A stretch of DNA of 64,000 nucleotides from Erwinia sp. HDF1-3R (GTDB taxonomy: Bacteria; Pseudomonadota; Gammaproteobacteria; Enterobacterales; Enterobacteriaceae), in the NCBI RefSeq assembly GCF_039621855.1, contig NZ_CP155071.1:4733784-4797783 (forward strand), given 5' to 3'. The notes beneath the pieces were generated by a model. The model did not search any database and had not been told where the DNA came from. It saw only the letters and a list, made by a program, of their open reading frames with translations. A program made the position numbers and the translations under genes. This document shows positions 40,246 through 49,162 of the stretch, piece by piece; the stretch's first letter is position 1; every line of letters begins with the position of its first letter.

Positions 40246-41481
40246 TTACGTCACCGGCATAACCAGGCTGCGGCGCTGACGCTCGCGCAGAAATGCCCGT
40301 ACCAGCCAGAGCCAGAGCAGGCCGCAGACCAGATTAAACAGGCTGAACCACGCGCTGCCTCCGCTGAAGTAAGCCGCTTTAGCAGCCTCAATCCCCAGCG
40401 CAAAGACCACGATACTCGCCATCCCTAACATCGCCGCCACGCTGCCTTTTCCGGCGCTGCTGGAAAACAGCGTCAGCCGGTAAAGCCCGGCATTAACCAG
40501 CCCGGTGCCAAAGCCGTAGAGGCTCAGTCCGGCGGTCAGCCACAAATAGCTGTGCGTATTGATGGCGGTGCTGATGGCCGCGATTGCCAGGCCAGCAAGG
40601 ATCGGCCAGGCCCCCAGCCGCAGCGGCTGCTCAATGGGGAGGCGGCTGGCGAGGCGACCCAGCGTCAGGTTACCGGCGATCATCGCCACGAAGACCGGCA
40701 GCTGGAGCAGCGCGTAATCCATCCGGCTTAGCCCTTCGTCATGCATCAGGATAACCGGCGACAGCGCGACCCAGGCGAGGCAGGGAATGGTCACCAGGCC
40801 AATCGCCAGCGAACCGCCCATCACCTGGCGGTTCTTCAGCAGCGCGTAATAACCTGCCGCGAGCGATTTGACCGACAGCGAGGTATTTCTGTCGCCCGAC
40901 GTTTCAGGCATGGTTCGCCACAGACCTATCAGCGCCACGGCGGTCACGCCGCCGAATAGCCAGAACATGGTGCGCCAGTCGCTGAACGAGAGAAACGCCG
41001 CCCCGGCCAGCGGGCCCGCCAGGGGTGCCAGCAGCGCCACGTTGGCCATCAGCGCCATGATCTTCACGCTGAGCGATTCGTCGAATGCCTCCTGAATGGT
41101 GGCGTAGCCCACCGCCCCGATAAAACAGAGGCTTATCCCCTGCAGAAAGCGCAGCAGAACAAACTGCTCGATGCTTTGTACCCAGTGGGTTGCCATGCAG
41201 GTGAGCATGAAAAAGGCGACCCCGGAGAGCAGCACCGGACGGCGGCCCAACCTGTCAGACAGCGGCCCGAGCAGCCACTGGAGAACAACACCGCCAATCA
41301 GGTAAGCCGTCAGCGAGGCGGAGACCCATTCCGGCCCGACGTGAAACTCGCTGGTGACCAGCAGCATGCCCGGCTGGATCATGTCGTGCGCGATATAGGT
41401 GGCAAACTCGAACAGCACCAGCGACAGTGGAAAAATCAAATGTCGGCGGGTCAGGCGCGACACGGGTGTAAAAAGAGACAT
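40246..41481 (-). CDS. MdfA-like MFS exporter, candidate ferrioxamine exporter
   Basis: 411 residues from ATG 41481, with AAGGAACCGCA upstream. 12 membrane segments; it is close to E. coli MdfA: LIFPLSLVLFEFATYIAHDMIQPGM (with the membrane-embedded acidic residues of MdfA), the motif A loop GPLSDRLGRRPVLLSG, and RFLQGISLCFIGAVGYA, motif C region. MdfA is a proton-driven multidrug exporter of the inner membrane. Here it lies directly downstream of dfoC, where Pantoea/Erwinia desferrioxamine clusters have a permease gene called dfoS, so siderophore export is the likely job. A 170-base gap separates it from dfoC, so it may have its own promoter. Confidence 0.85.
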   Translation of the reverse strand: MSLFTPVSRLTRRHLIFPLSLVLFEFATYIAHDMIQPGMLLVTSEFHVGPEWVSASLTAYLIGGVVLQWLLGPLSDRLGRRPVLLSGVAFFMLTCMATHWVQSIEQFVLLRFLQGISLCFIGAVGYATIQEAFDESLSVKIMALMANVALLAPLAGPLAGAAFLSFSDWRTMFWLFGGVTAVALIGLWRTMPETSGDRNTSLSVKSLAAGYYALLKNRQVMGGSLAIGLVTIPCLAWVALSPVILMHDEGLSRMDYALLQLPVFVAMIAGNLTLGRLASRLPIEQPLRLGAWPILAGLAIAAISTAINTHSYLWLTAGLSLYGFGTGLVNAGLYRLTLFSSSAGKGSVAAMLGMASIVVFALGIEAAKAAYFSGGSAWFSLFNLVCGLLWLWLVRAFLRERQRRSLVMPVT

Positions 41482-41650
41482 TGCGGTTCCTTCCCCAAAA
41501 CAGAATGATAAAAAACGCGGCCACCGAAGCGACCGCGCCAACATACACCACTTTTTTAGCGGGCAGAGGAAAATATCTGCACAGCGGGGCGTAATACCGC
41601 GCCACGTTGTTACCTACCCGGCTACGCCGTGCGCTCTTTTGAACGGCAGG

Positions 41651-44005
41651 TTAGCGCCAGCGGGCAATCGGGTTATCCAGCGTCCCGGCAAACTTCAGGT
41701 TCTCCGCCGGGTCGGTCAGGTTAATCATCTGCTGATTGTTCGCCAGCTGCAGGCGGTTCAGGCAGGAGCGGGTGAACGCCGGAGCGAACAGGTCGTAACG
41801 GGCAAACTTACTGGCAAACTGCGGATGCGCCTGCTGATACTCTTTCACGCAGTCGGCAACGGCCTGCCAGAACCTCTCTTCCGACAGCGTGCCGGACTGG
41901 TGCAGGACGGCGCTGATAAAGCGGAAAATGCAGTCGAAAACGTCAGTAAATATCGACAGCAGCTTGAGGTTTTCCGGCACGTCCACCGCCAGGCGCTGGA
42001 CCTTCTCAGGCAGTACCGCATCCGGGTTCATGACGGCGATCTCTTCACCGATATCCTTCATATAGGCGCTAACGGGGACGTTATTTTCCAGCAGCAGGAT
42101 CAGGTTTTCCCCGTGAGGCATAAAGACCAGGTCATACTGATAGAAGCAGTGCAGCAGCGGGCTGAGGTAGCAGGTCAGATAGCGCGCCACCCAGCGTTCT
42201 GCTGACAGACCGGAATCGGCGATCAGCGCGGGCAGTAGCGGCTGCTGGTGTTGATCAACATGCAGGAAGGAGGCCATGGTCATCAGCCGCTGGCCCGGTT
42301 GCAGATCGGCGACCGGGTTGTCCCGCCACAGGGCTGCGAACATTTTCTTATAGGCCGAGTCACCCTTAATGGCGCTTTCGTAGTAGCGATTGTGGTAGCC
42401 CACGGCCGCTACCTCACGCAGTATGCGGAAGTCACAGCGCTGTAGCCACGCATCCTTCGCCACCAGCTCTTCCAGCCATTCATTAATCGCCGGCGTGGTA
42501 GCCATATAGTAAGGCGACAGGCCGCGCATAAAGCCCATATTGAGCACCGATAACGCGGTTTTCACATAGCGTTTAGTGGGCTGACTGCGGTTAAAAAAGG
42601 TGCGAATGGATTGCTGAGCCTGGTACTGGTCATCGCCGGTGCCGAGGTAAACAATATCATGACTGGCAATATCCGCAGCAAAGACGGTCAGCAGTTTGTT
42701 CTGCCACTGCCAGGGGTGAACCGGCATAAAAATATAGTCATCGACCGGCAGCGCTTTCTCCGTCAGCAGCGCGTTGAAATGGTCCAGGGTTGACTCCCCC
42801 AGCTCGTCGCGCATGAGCTGCTCGTATTCCAGCGTGCTGATGCTGGAAAAGTGCGCGTTGCGCAGATGCACGGCAACCCAGACGAGGTTAACTGGCGTGG
42901 CGGCTTCCGGCGCGAACGCCAGGTAGTCGCGAGCATCAAAGCCAATGCGACCATTGTTAGCAACAAAACAGGGATGGCCTTCGGTCATGGCGGCCTCAAC
43001 GGCCTGAAAATCCGCTTTGACCAGCGCCTGGCTGTCCGGGTTGTTCTTCTGCAACTTGTAGACGCTGCTGCACAGCGTGCTGCTGATCTCTTCCATGTAG
43101 GTCGCCAGTAGCGCCTGCGGAATGTTTATCTGCTCATTGAATTCGACAATGAACTGCAGGGCGTCCAGCGTCAGAGGATGGCCGTTCTCCTGTTTGATCA
43201 GCGAATCAGCCTCAATTTCCCAGTGATCCAGCGCCAGTCGGTGTGCTTTGAACAGGTATTGCGCTTCGCCACCCGGCACGGCGAGCACGTAACGCCCCTC
43301 GCTGGCTTCGACTGGCGTCACTATTTTTTCATGGGCAAATTCGGCAATCGCTTTGCGGATAAGCAGACGGTTAGCCTGCGCCCAGTTGTCACCTGACAGA
43401 TGGGTTCCGGTCAGTAACGGCGTGATGTTATTCATATTCAGCGATTCCCTCATTAAGGCTTGTTGATAATCTTCACGCTGGCAGAAGGCCAGCCAGGCGG
43501 TTTTGTGGCCCATATCAATGGTGTGCTGGTAGCGAAAACCCGCACGCTTGTTGAGTGGATGAATTTTGTTATTGCGTACGTCCGGCTCGACGACCACACG
43601 GCCTACCCCGGGCTGGCTGAACATGTAGTCCATCACCACGGTGAAAACCTGCCAGCTGAACTGCTTAACCGGCCTGCTGGCGGGCGCAATCAGGATATGC
43701 ATCCCGTAATCATCGGGCTGTGCAGAGTAGAACTTGCCGACCTCGTCCTCGCTGGCACGGTAAAACTCCATCAGGAACACCGGCTCCTCATCGCAGCAGC
43801 CAATGAGCGCGGCGTGTGGATGGACGGCCGTCAGCTGTTGATAAAAGGCCGCGACCTGTTCAAGGCTGTCGTGTTGCATCCCCCAAAAGCGGGCATAGTC
43901 GCGGGTGACCCAGTCGTGAATGCGTGAAGCATCTTCGGCGCGCAGCGGCCGGAGCGTAAAATGACCCGCCGGACGGGCGGTACTGAAAAGTGGGCTCTGA
44001 GACAT
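41651..44005 (-). CDS. dfoC: Desferrioxamine biosynthesis DfoC (acyltransferase + NIS synthetase fusion)
   Basis: 784 residues from ATG 44005, one base after the dfoA stop (TGA-T-ATG), so translation is coupled. Residues 1 to about 180 form a GNAT/IucB-like acyltransferase (FTLRPLRAEDASRIHDWVTRDYARFWGM; YGMHILIAPASRP; GVGRVVVEPDVRNNKIHPLNKRAGF). The rest is an IucA/IucC-type NRPS-independent siderophore synthetase (PCFVANNGRIGFDARDYLAFAPE; FMPVHPWQWQNKL; RTFFNRSQPTKRYVKTALS; YQYDLVFMPHGENLILLLENN). It acylates hydroxycadaverine (with succinyl-CoA for ferrioxamine) and joins the units into desferrioxamine E. The fusion is the form known in Erwinia and Pantoea; Streptomyces has two genes, desC and desD. 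Confidence 0.96.
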   Translation of the reverse strand: MSQSPLFSTARPAGHFTLRPLRAEDASRIHDWVTRDYARFWGMQHDSLEQVAAFYQQLTAVHPHAALIGCCDEEPVFLMEFYRASEDEVGKFYSAQPDDYGMHILIAPASRPVKQFSWQVFTVVMDYMFSQPGVGRVVVEPDVRNNKIHPLNKRAGFRYQHTIDMGHKTAWLAFCQREDYQQALMRESLNMNNITPLLTGTHLSGDNWAQANRLLIRKAIAEFAHEKIVTPVEASEGRYVLAVPGGEAQYLFKAHRLALDHWEIEADSLIKQENGHPLTLDALQFIVEFNEQINIPQALLATYMEEISSTLCSSVYKLQKNNPDSQALVKADFQAVEAAMTEGHPCFVANNGRIGFDARDYLAFAPEAATPVNLVWVAVHLRNAHFSSISTLEYEQLMRDELGESTLDHFNALLTEKALPVDDYIFMPVHPWQWQNKLLTVFAADIASHDIVYLGTGDDQYQAQQSIRTFFNRSQPTKRYVKTALSVLNMGFMRGLSPYYMATTPAINEWLEELVAKDAWLQRCDFRILREVAAVGYHNRYYESAIKGDSAYKKMFAALWRDNPVADLQPGQRLMTMASFLHVDQHQQPLLPALIADSGLSAERWVARYLTCYLSPLLHCFYQYDLVFMPHGENLILLLENNVPVSAYMKDIGEEIAVMNPDAVLPEKVQRLAVDVPENLKLLSIFTDVFDCIFRFISAVLHQSGTLSEERFWQAVADCVKEYQQAHPQFASKFARYDLFAPAFTRSCLNRLQLANNQQMINLTDPAENLKFAGTLDNPIARWR

Positions 44006-44006
44006 A

Positions 44007-45299
44007 TCAACGTTCCGATTGTGCCGGGAAGGTCTGAAAAGCAATCTGCCGTTCGATGGGATAGATTTCCCGCCCGGTCAGCTCGCGCAGTAAGACGGAA
44101 TTACGGTAGCAGGCCATCCCCAAATCCGGGGTGACAAAGCCGTGCGTATGCAGTTCGGCGTTCTGCACGAAGACCTGATTATGGTTATCGATGCTGTAAT
44201 TACGCTGTACGTCGTAGCGGCCTTTCTCATCCCAGCGCAGGCGCTGTGCTATCCCCTCAATAAACATCGGCGGGCGATACTGGTAGCCCGTGGCCATGAC
44301 GACCCCTTCGCTACGGCGGGTAAAGGCGCGATCCTGCTCCTGCTGATGCAGCGAAAGTTCGAATTCGCCCTCCGGCAGCCAGCGCATATCGGTTAGCTCG
44401 GAATGGGTAAAGAGATTAACGTCCAGCCTGCCATCAAGCTGTTTAACGTACATCAGGTCGTAGATGTCGTTGATCAGGCTGCTGTTAATGCCTTTATAAA
44501 GGTTTTTATGGCGCGCGTTGAGCTCGTCCCGTTTTGCTGGTGACAGGCTGTGGAAGTAGTCAATCCATTCCGGCGAGGTCATTTCCAGCGTCAGTTTGGT
44601 GTATTCCAGCGGATAGAAGCGTGGCGCACGGGTAATCCAGTTCAGCTGATAGCCAAAGCGGTCGATTTCCGTTAGCAGATCGTAATAGATTTCAGCCGCG
44701 CTCTGCCCGCTGCCCAATACGGTGATCGAACGCTTTTTCTGGAGCTGTTCTTTATTTCTGAGGTAGTCGCTTGAGTGAGTGAAGCGGTCGCGATGCGGGC
44801 GGCTACACTCCGGCATCCACGCGCTGGGGCCGGTGCCCAGTATCAGGTGGCGCGCCAGCCATTCCTGCTGTTTGCCGCTAACCGTATCAAGGGTACGCAC
44901 GCGATAGCATTGCCGTGCATCATCGTAGCTCACGTAATCCACACGCGTATTCCAGCGCAGGTTACTCAGCTGAGAGCAGGCCCACTGGCAGTACTGATTG
45001 TACTCTTTACGCATCAGGAAAAAGTCTTCACGAATGTAAAAGGAGTATAATTTCCCTTTCTGCTTCATGTAGTTAAGCAGGCTGTAAGGACTGGTGGGAT
45101 CGGCGAGCGTCACCAGATCGGCCATAAACGGCGTCTGCAAATGGGCACTCTCCAGCATCATACCGGTGTGCCAGTCAAAGCCGGGATTTTGATCGAGGAA
45201 GACGCCGCTCAGCCCCTCAACCGGCTCGCTCAGACAGGCCAGACCAAGGTTAAAGGGACCAATACCAATGCCGATAAAATCATAGAGAGTGTTATTCAT
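44007..45299 (-). CDS. dfoA: Cadaverine N-hydroxylase DfoA (flavin monooxygenase)
   Basis: 430 residues from ATG 45299 (MNNTLYDFIGIGIGPFNLGLACL); a longer open frame begins at 45326 inside dfoJ. It belongs to the lysine/ornithine N-monooxygenase family (IucD, AlcA). The FAD site is GIGIGPFNLGL, the NADPH site is VLGSGQSAAEIYYDLL, and the late VVMATGYQYRPP motif marks the substrate/FAD region. It hydroxylates one amino group of cadaverine, the second step of the pathway. It starts 10 bases after dfoJ and runs into dfoC. Confidence 0.95.
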   Translation of the reverse strand: MNNTLYDFIGIGIGPFNLGLACLSEPVEGLSGVFLDQNPGFDWHTGMMLESAHLQTPFMADLVTLADPTSPYSLLNYMKQKGKLYSFYIREDFFLMRKEYNQYCQWACSQLSNLRWNTRVDYVSYDDARQCYRVRTLDTVSGKQQEWLARHLILGTGPSAWMPECSRPHRDRFTHSSDYLRNKEQLQKKRSITVLGSGQSAAEIYYDLLTEIDRFGYQLNWITRAPRFYPLEYTKLTLEMTSPEWIDYFHSLSPAKRDELNARHKNLYKGINSSLINDIYDLMYVKQLDGRLDVNLFTHSELTDMRWLPEGEFELSLHQQEQDRAFTRRSEGVVMATGYQYRPPMFIEGIAQRLRWDEKGRYDVQRNYSIDNHNQVFVQNAELHTHGFVTPDLGMACYRNSVLLRELTGREIYPIERQIAFQTFPAQSER

Positions 45300-45309
45300 A
45301 ACGGAGTTC

Positions 45310-46863
45310 TCACTGGTTAGCCGCATTCAGCGCAGCGTCCCGCGCCCGCTCACGGCCATAATGCACAATCAGCGCAATGACATCTTCAATGTCAGCCGCC
45401 GTGGTGGTGGGATTTAAAAGCGTAATTTTCAGATACTGACGACCCTCAACCCGAGTGCCGGCGATCACCGCATTGCCGGAGCGGAACAGCGCCTTACGGA
45501 TGCTGGCATTGATCTCATCTAGCTGTGCGTCGCCCATGCCGGGACGGGGTACGTAGCGAAAAACCTGGGTAGTCAGTTCTGGCGCATGAAGAACCTCCAC
45601 GCAGGGATGGGCGCTCAGCAGCTGATGCGCTTTTTGCGTCAGGGTCAGAATGCGATCAAAAGCCTCACCCAGCGCTGATGGCCCCATAATGCGCAGCGTC
45701 AGCCACATTTTTAGTGCGTCAAAACGGCGGGTGGTCTGGATACTTTTATTGACCAGGTTTGGTGTGCCTTCCTGCTGCGCGCTAAGCGGGTTGAGGTAAT
45801 CCGCATGGTGCGTAACGTGACTCAGGTGCTGCTTATCACGAACAAAGAACGCGCCGCAGCTGACGGTCTGGAAGAACGACTTGTGGTAATCCACGGTCAC
45901 GGAATGGGCTTTTTCAATGCCGGAGAGGCGCTGGCGGTGATTTTCCGACGCCAGCAGGCCGCAGCCGTACGCTGCATCAACGTGCATCCACAGACCGTAG
46001 TGCTCACAGAGGGTGGCGATATCGTCAAGCGGGTCGATGCTGCCAAAATCGGTGGTGCCGCTGGTGGCCACGATGGCGACAGGGATCAGGCCCGCCTGCT
46101 GGCAGCGCTGAATTTCCTGCTCCAGCTGAACGGCATCCATGCGGTAATGTTCATCATGATCCACCGCAATAACGGCATCGTAACCCAGCCCCAGAATCGC
46201 CATCGATTTCTGAATGCTGAAATGGCTCAGTTTTGAGGTGAAAACGCGCCACTTAACCGCATCCGGCGGCAATCCCTGATGCTTAATCAGGTGGCCGGGA
46301 TGATGTGCCGCACACCAGCTGTCTCGCGCCAGCAGCATCGCCATCAGATTGGACTGGGTGCCGCCGCTGGTGAAGATCCCGTCCGCGGTGGACGGCAGGC
46401 CAATTCGGCCCAGCGTCCAGTCAATGACCTTCTGCTCAATCAGCGTGCCGCCTGCGCTCTGATCCCAGGTATCCACGGAGCTGTTTACCGCCGCCATAAT
46501 TTGCTCGGCCAGCAGTGACGGCAGCACCACCGGGCAGTTGAGGTGCGCCACGTATTTGGGATGGTGGAACCAGACGGCATCGCGCAGGTAGAGGCGTTTA
46601 AGCTCCTCCAGCGCCGCATCGTTGCTGCCCAGCGGCCGGTCGAGATCGACATCGCTAAATTCCGCAGCAAGCTCGTGAGGCAGAATACCGCTGAACGGTT
46701 TTTCAACGCCTTTCAGCGTGCGGGTCATCAGCGCCAGCACGTCCTGCGTCTGCTGTGCCCAGGCCGACAGCTGCTGGTCATTAAAAATATAATCCTGAGG
46801 ATCGGTAGCGCTATGAGGCAGATGCAGGCGAGGCACTGCCTGAGTTTGCGAACGTAAGACCAT
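45310..46863 (-). CDS. dfoJ: Lysine decarboxylase DfoJ (PLP group II)
   Basis: 517 residues from ATG 46863 (MVLRSQTQAVPRLHLP), behind AAGGGAACAGGGT; in-frame ATGs at 46887 and 46905 are alternatives. It belongs to the aromatic-amino-acid/glutamate decarboxylase-like group (DesA of Streptomyces). The PLP lysine is in SVTVDYHKSFFQTVSCGAFF and the cofactor Asp/His region is WMHVDAAYGCGLL. Active-site segments include FTSGGTQSNLMAML. It makes cadaverine from lysine, the first step of desferrioxamine synthesis. It is the first gene of dfoJAC and lies under a pair of Fur boxes. Confidence 0.94.
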   Translation of the reverse strand: MVLRSQTQAVPRLHLPHSATDPQDYIFNDQQLSAWAQQTQDVLALMTRTLKGVEKPFSGILPHELAAEFSDVDLDRPLGSNDAALEELKRLYLRDAVWFHHPKYVAHLNCPVVLPSLLAEQIMAAVNSSVDTWDQSAGGTLIEQKVIDWTLGRIGLPSTADGIFTSGGTQSNLMAMLLARDSWCAAHHPGHLIKHQGLPPDAVKWRVFTSKLSHFSIQKSMAILGLGYDAVIAVDHDEHYRMDAVQLEQEIQRCQQAGLIPVAIVATSGTTDFGSIDPLDDIATLCEHYGLWMHVDAAYGCGLLASENHRQRLSGIEKAHSVTVDYHKSFFQTVSCGAFFVRDKQHLSHVTHHADYLNPLSAQQEGTPNLVNKSIQTTRRFDALKMWLTLRIMGPSALGEAFDRILTLTQKAHQLLSAHPCVEVLHAPELTTQVFRYVPRPGMGDAQLDEINASIRKALFRSGNAVIAGTRVEGRQYLKITLLNPTTTAADIEDVIALIVHYGRERARDAALNAANQ

Positions 46864-47068
46864 ACCCTGTTCCCTTATTGAAGACATAAAAGGCCCTGCC
46901 GCCATCTGAACATGGCAGCGCTATACGCCTGGCGACGAGTCGCGAGTGTTGATTTGTCAGTACCTGACAGGAAGGCCGAAGCGCTACGATCCAGCACGAT
47001 AGTTTTTCTACCTGTTAAAGATAAAAAAACGACACTTTGTGTGGCTTTAGCGCACCATCCTGCTATTT

Positions 47069-47107
47069 GTTATTGAGAATAGTATTATAAATAATAATCA
47101 TTATCAT
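47069..47107 (-). promoter_or_regulatory. Two Fur boxes upstream of dfoJAC
   Basis: AAATAATAATCATTATCAT (47089-47107) is almost a perfect Fur palindrome. A second, weaker match, GTTATTGAGAATAGTATTA, lies at 47069-47087. They overlap the expected promoter of the dfo operon and predict strong iron repression. Confidence 0.85.
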
Positions 47108-47305
47108 TCAACACCATTAATGAGACAAATTTGTTATAAGTGTTGTTAATGATGTAAATGTGATTTGAATCACAAAAACGGACTGCCGTTTAGGGTTTTG
47201 GCATGAAACAAAATCCATTCGGGAAAAGCGGCAATATGCGGACGCGGGACATAAGGGGGAGCGCTGTCTGGGAAGCGATAAGGGAGAGGATAAATACCAC
47301 CCGAT

Positions 47306-47333
47306 GGAACCTTTGCCTTTTGTCGACCACTTA
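47306..47333 (+). promoter_or_regulatory. hrp box (HrpL-dependent promoter) of hrpK-like gene
   Basis: GGAACC (47306-47311), 15 bases, then CCACTTA (47327-47333): a full match to the HrpL consensus GGAACC-N15/16-CCACnnA. It ends 33 bases before the start codon, a short leader as usual for Hrp promoters. It was the only such match I found in this window. Confidence 0.93.
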
Positions 47334-47366
47334 GTGCTCATACTTTGTCCAACTAAGGAATGAGTT

Positions 47367-48974
47367 ATGCGCCTTTCTGGTTTTTCATCACAAAATCTGA
47401 CGACGCCGCACAACAGGAATCCTGGTAATGAGGGAGTGAGCACCCCGTTACAAGGCGCATCAACCCGGCTGGCTGGAAACGGCTTTTCCGTTGTGTCACG
47501 TCTACCGTTAAGCGGCGATGGGTCCTCACTCGCGACGGGCGAAAAAACGGACAGCGAAGCAGGAACGGCGCTTGCGTCGCAGAGCAATCCATCCATCGAT
47601 TCCCTGCTACAACAGATAATGTCGTTAATAACGGGCAGCCTGTCTGGCGGTGGAGCGTCAGCTTCATCCTCAACCGACAGCAGTGCTGAAGAAAATCCAC
47701 TGTTTAGCCGCCAGGATGGGCAGATGTCCTTTGCGCAGGCGACCACCACGCTTGGCCGCCACGAAGATTTGCTCAAAAAACCGCTCGACCGTGAGGGGCT
47801 GGAAAAACTTCGCGACGACCCGCAAACCCCCTCCGATGCGAAACAGGCGCTGAGTACGATACTGGATAATCCGGAGATGTATGCGGCGCTCGATCAGGCT
47901 AAAAATGGAAAATCCGACGGTAAAATTAGCGCGAAAGATATTCAAACGGTGCAGCAAAATCCGCAGATAAGACGCTATGCCGATGCCAAAGCTGAAGACT
48001 ACACACACAACTATGTTCCCTCTGATGCCGAGCCGGGTTCCGCCTCGCGTGAGATGAGCGCAAATGATGCGATGCGTGAGCTCTATCTCTATTCAGAAAG
48101 CCTGCCGAAGAACATCAGTCAGGAAACGCTGCAAAAAATCGCCGATGGCTCGCAGGATATGGGCAAATGTCCGCCTCAGGTCGCCGCCGCCGCGAAGTTC
48201 TTTACCGATCATCCCGATCAATGGCAGCAGCTAACCAGGAAGGATGACCCTTCCGCCAGCGTCTCACGGGACCGTTTATGTGACCTTGCGTCTTACAATG
48301 TCGCGCTCTCTCCTCAGGAGCATAACGCACTGGAAACGGTTAAAAATAACGAAGACATTTTCTTTAAGGGCGGCGGAATTAAGAAAGACAAGCTGGTGGA
48401 TATTGCCAACGACTCCAGCAACAGCCAGGAGGTGCGCGATGCGGCAAATCTGCTCAGCCAGCCTAACTCCATGCTGTTTTCTATGCTGGATAACGGCAAG
48501 CACGGCGCGGGCGGTAATTTCTTTAATGAAGCGAACGATAAAAATATCAGCAAGGGCGATGTGGATGCCTTTATTCGTAAAGGGAACAGCGCCATTGCCA
48601 CACCGGATAAGCTCTCAAGGCCCTCACTGAACCCGGCCGATCTCTCTGCGCAGCAGGAGATGGCCGAAGGGCAGGAGACCCAGCCCGATGAGAAGAAAAA
48701 GAAAGGGGGCGGCTTTAAGAAACTGCTCGAAGCGCTGAGCTATGTCGTGAGCGGTCTGACGATATTGATCCCCGGCGTGGGTGCTGCGGGCCTGGCCGCA
48801 ACGGCGGGACGCGCTGCCGCAACGGCAGCCATTAAAGAAGGCGTAAAAGCGGGGGTGAAAGAGGGCGCTAAGGATGCGGCTAAGGAGGGCGTTAAAAACG
48901 CCTTGCATGACGGGCAGAATGGGTCGGGCGACGCCTCTGAACTCAATTCCCCGCGGGTTTGGGCGCAGAGCTGA
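47367..48974 (+). CDS. hrpK: HrpK/HrpF/NolX-family type III secretion translocator-like protein
   Basis: 535 residues without a signal peptide; ATG 47367 follows AAGGAATGAG and lies just behind a perfect hrp box. The first ~110 residues are Ser/Gly/Asn-rich and low in charge, like type III secreted N-termini. The middle shows the HrpK/NolX pattern SFAQATTTLGRHEDLLKKPL and an EF-hand-like loop (LDQAKNGKSDGKISAKDI, residues 175-192). A related segment follows near 375-402 (LDNGKHGAG... NISKGDVDAFI). A hydrophobic stretch (about 455-487) and an Ala/Lys-rich amphipathic tail (488-515) would suit insertion in a host membrane. HrpK of Pseudomonas syringae is a secreted accessory translocator. No other hrp genes flank it, so the gene is an outlier from the main cluster. 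Name by family resemblance. Confidence 0.8.
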   Translation: MRLSGFSSQNLTTPHNRNPGNEGVSTPLQGASTRLAGNGFSVVSRLPLSGDGSSLATGEKTDSEAGTALASQSNPSIDSLLQQIMSLITGSLSGGGASASSSTDSSAEENPLFSRQDGQMSFAQATTTLGRHEDLLKKPLDREGLEKLRDDPQTPSDAKQALSTILDNPEMYAALDQAKNGKSDGKISAKDIQTVQQNPQIRRYADAKAEDYTHNYVPSDAEPGSASREMSANDAMRELYLYSESLPKNISQETLQKIADGSQDMGKCPPQVAAAAKFFTDHPDQWQQLTRKDDPSASVSRDRLCDLASYNVALSPQEHNALETVKNNEDIFFKGGGIKKDKLVDIANDSSNSQEVRDAANLLSQPNSMLFSMLDNGKHGAGGNFFNEANDKNISKGDVDAFIRKGNSAIATPDKLSRPSLNPADLSAQQEMAEGQETQPDEKKKKGGGFKKLLEALSYVVSGLTILIPGVGAAGLAATAGRAAATAAIKEGVKAGVKEGAKDAAKEGVKNALHDGQNGSGDASELNSPRVWAQS

Positions 48975-49055
48975 CAATTTTTTCGCCCGGCATGGGCGCT
49001 GGCATATGGCCCAGGCCGATCGGCCAGGCGGCCTGAAACACCGCGTCTGATACCC

Positions 49056-49095
49056 AAAAAAAAACCGGCCATGCTTTTGCTGCATGGCCGGTTTT
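49056..49095. terminator. Bidirectional terminator between hrpK-like gene and glmS
   Basis: Perfect 14-bp stem AAAACCGGCCATGC / GCATGGCCGGTTTT with a 7-base loop. On the minus strand it is followed by nine T, so it is a strong glmS terminator; on the plus strand the T-run is the four T of the stem. Confidence 0.93.
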
Positions 49096-49162
49096 ATACC
49101 CTTTAACCCCGGCTAACGCGCTGCCTGAGCACGATAGCCGGAAATGACACAGCGTTTAGGGC

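Noticed and set aside
47117..47776. Minus-strand frame of 219 codons over the hrpK-like gene start
   Set aside because: It overlaps the hrp box and the 5' end of the well-supported plus-strand gene, and contains no family motifs.
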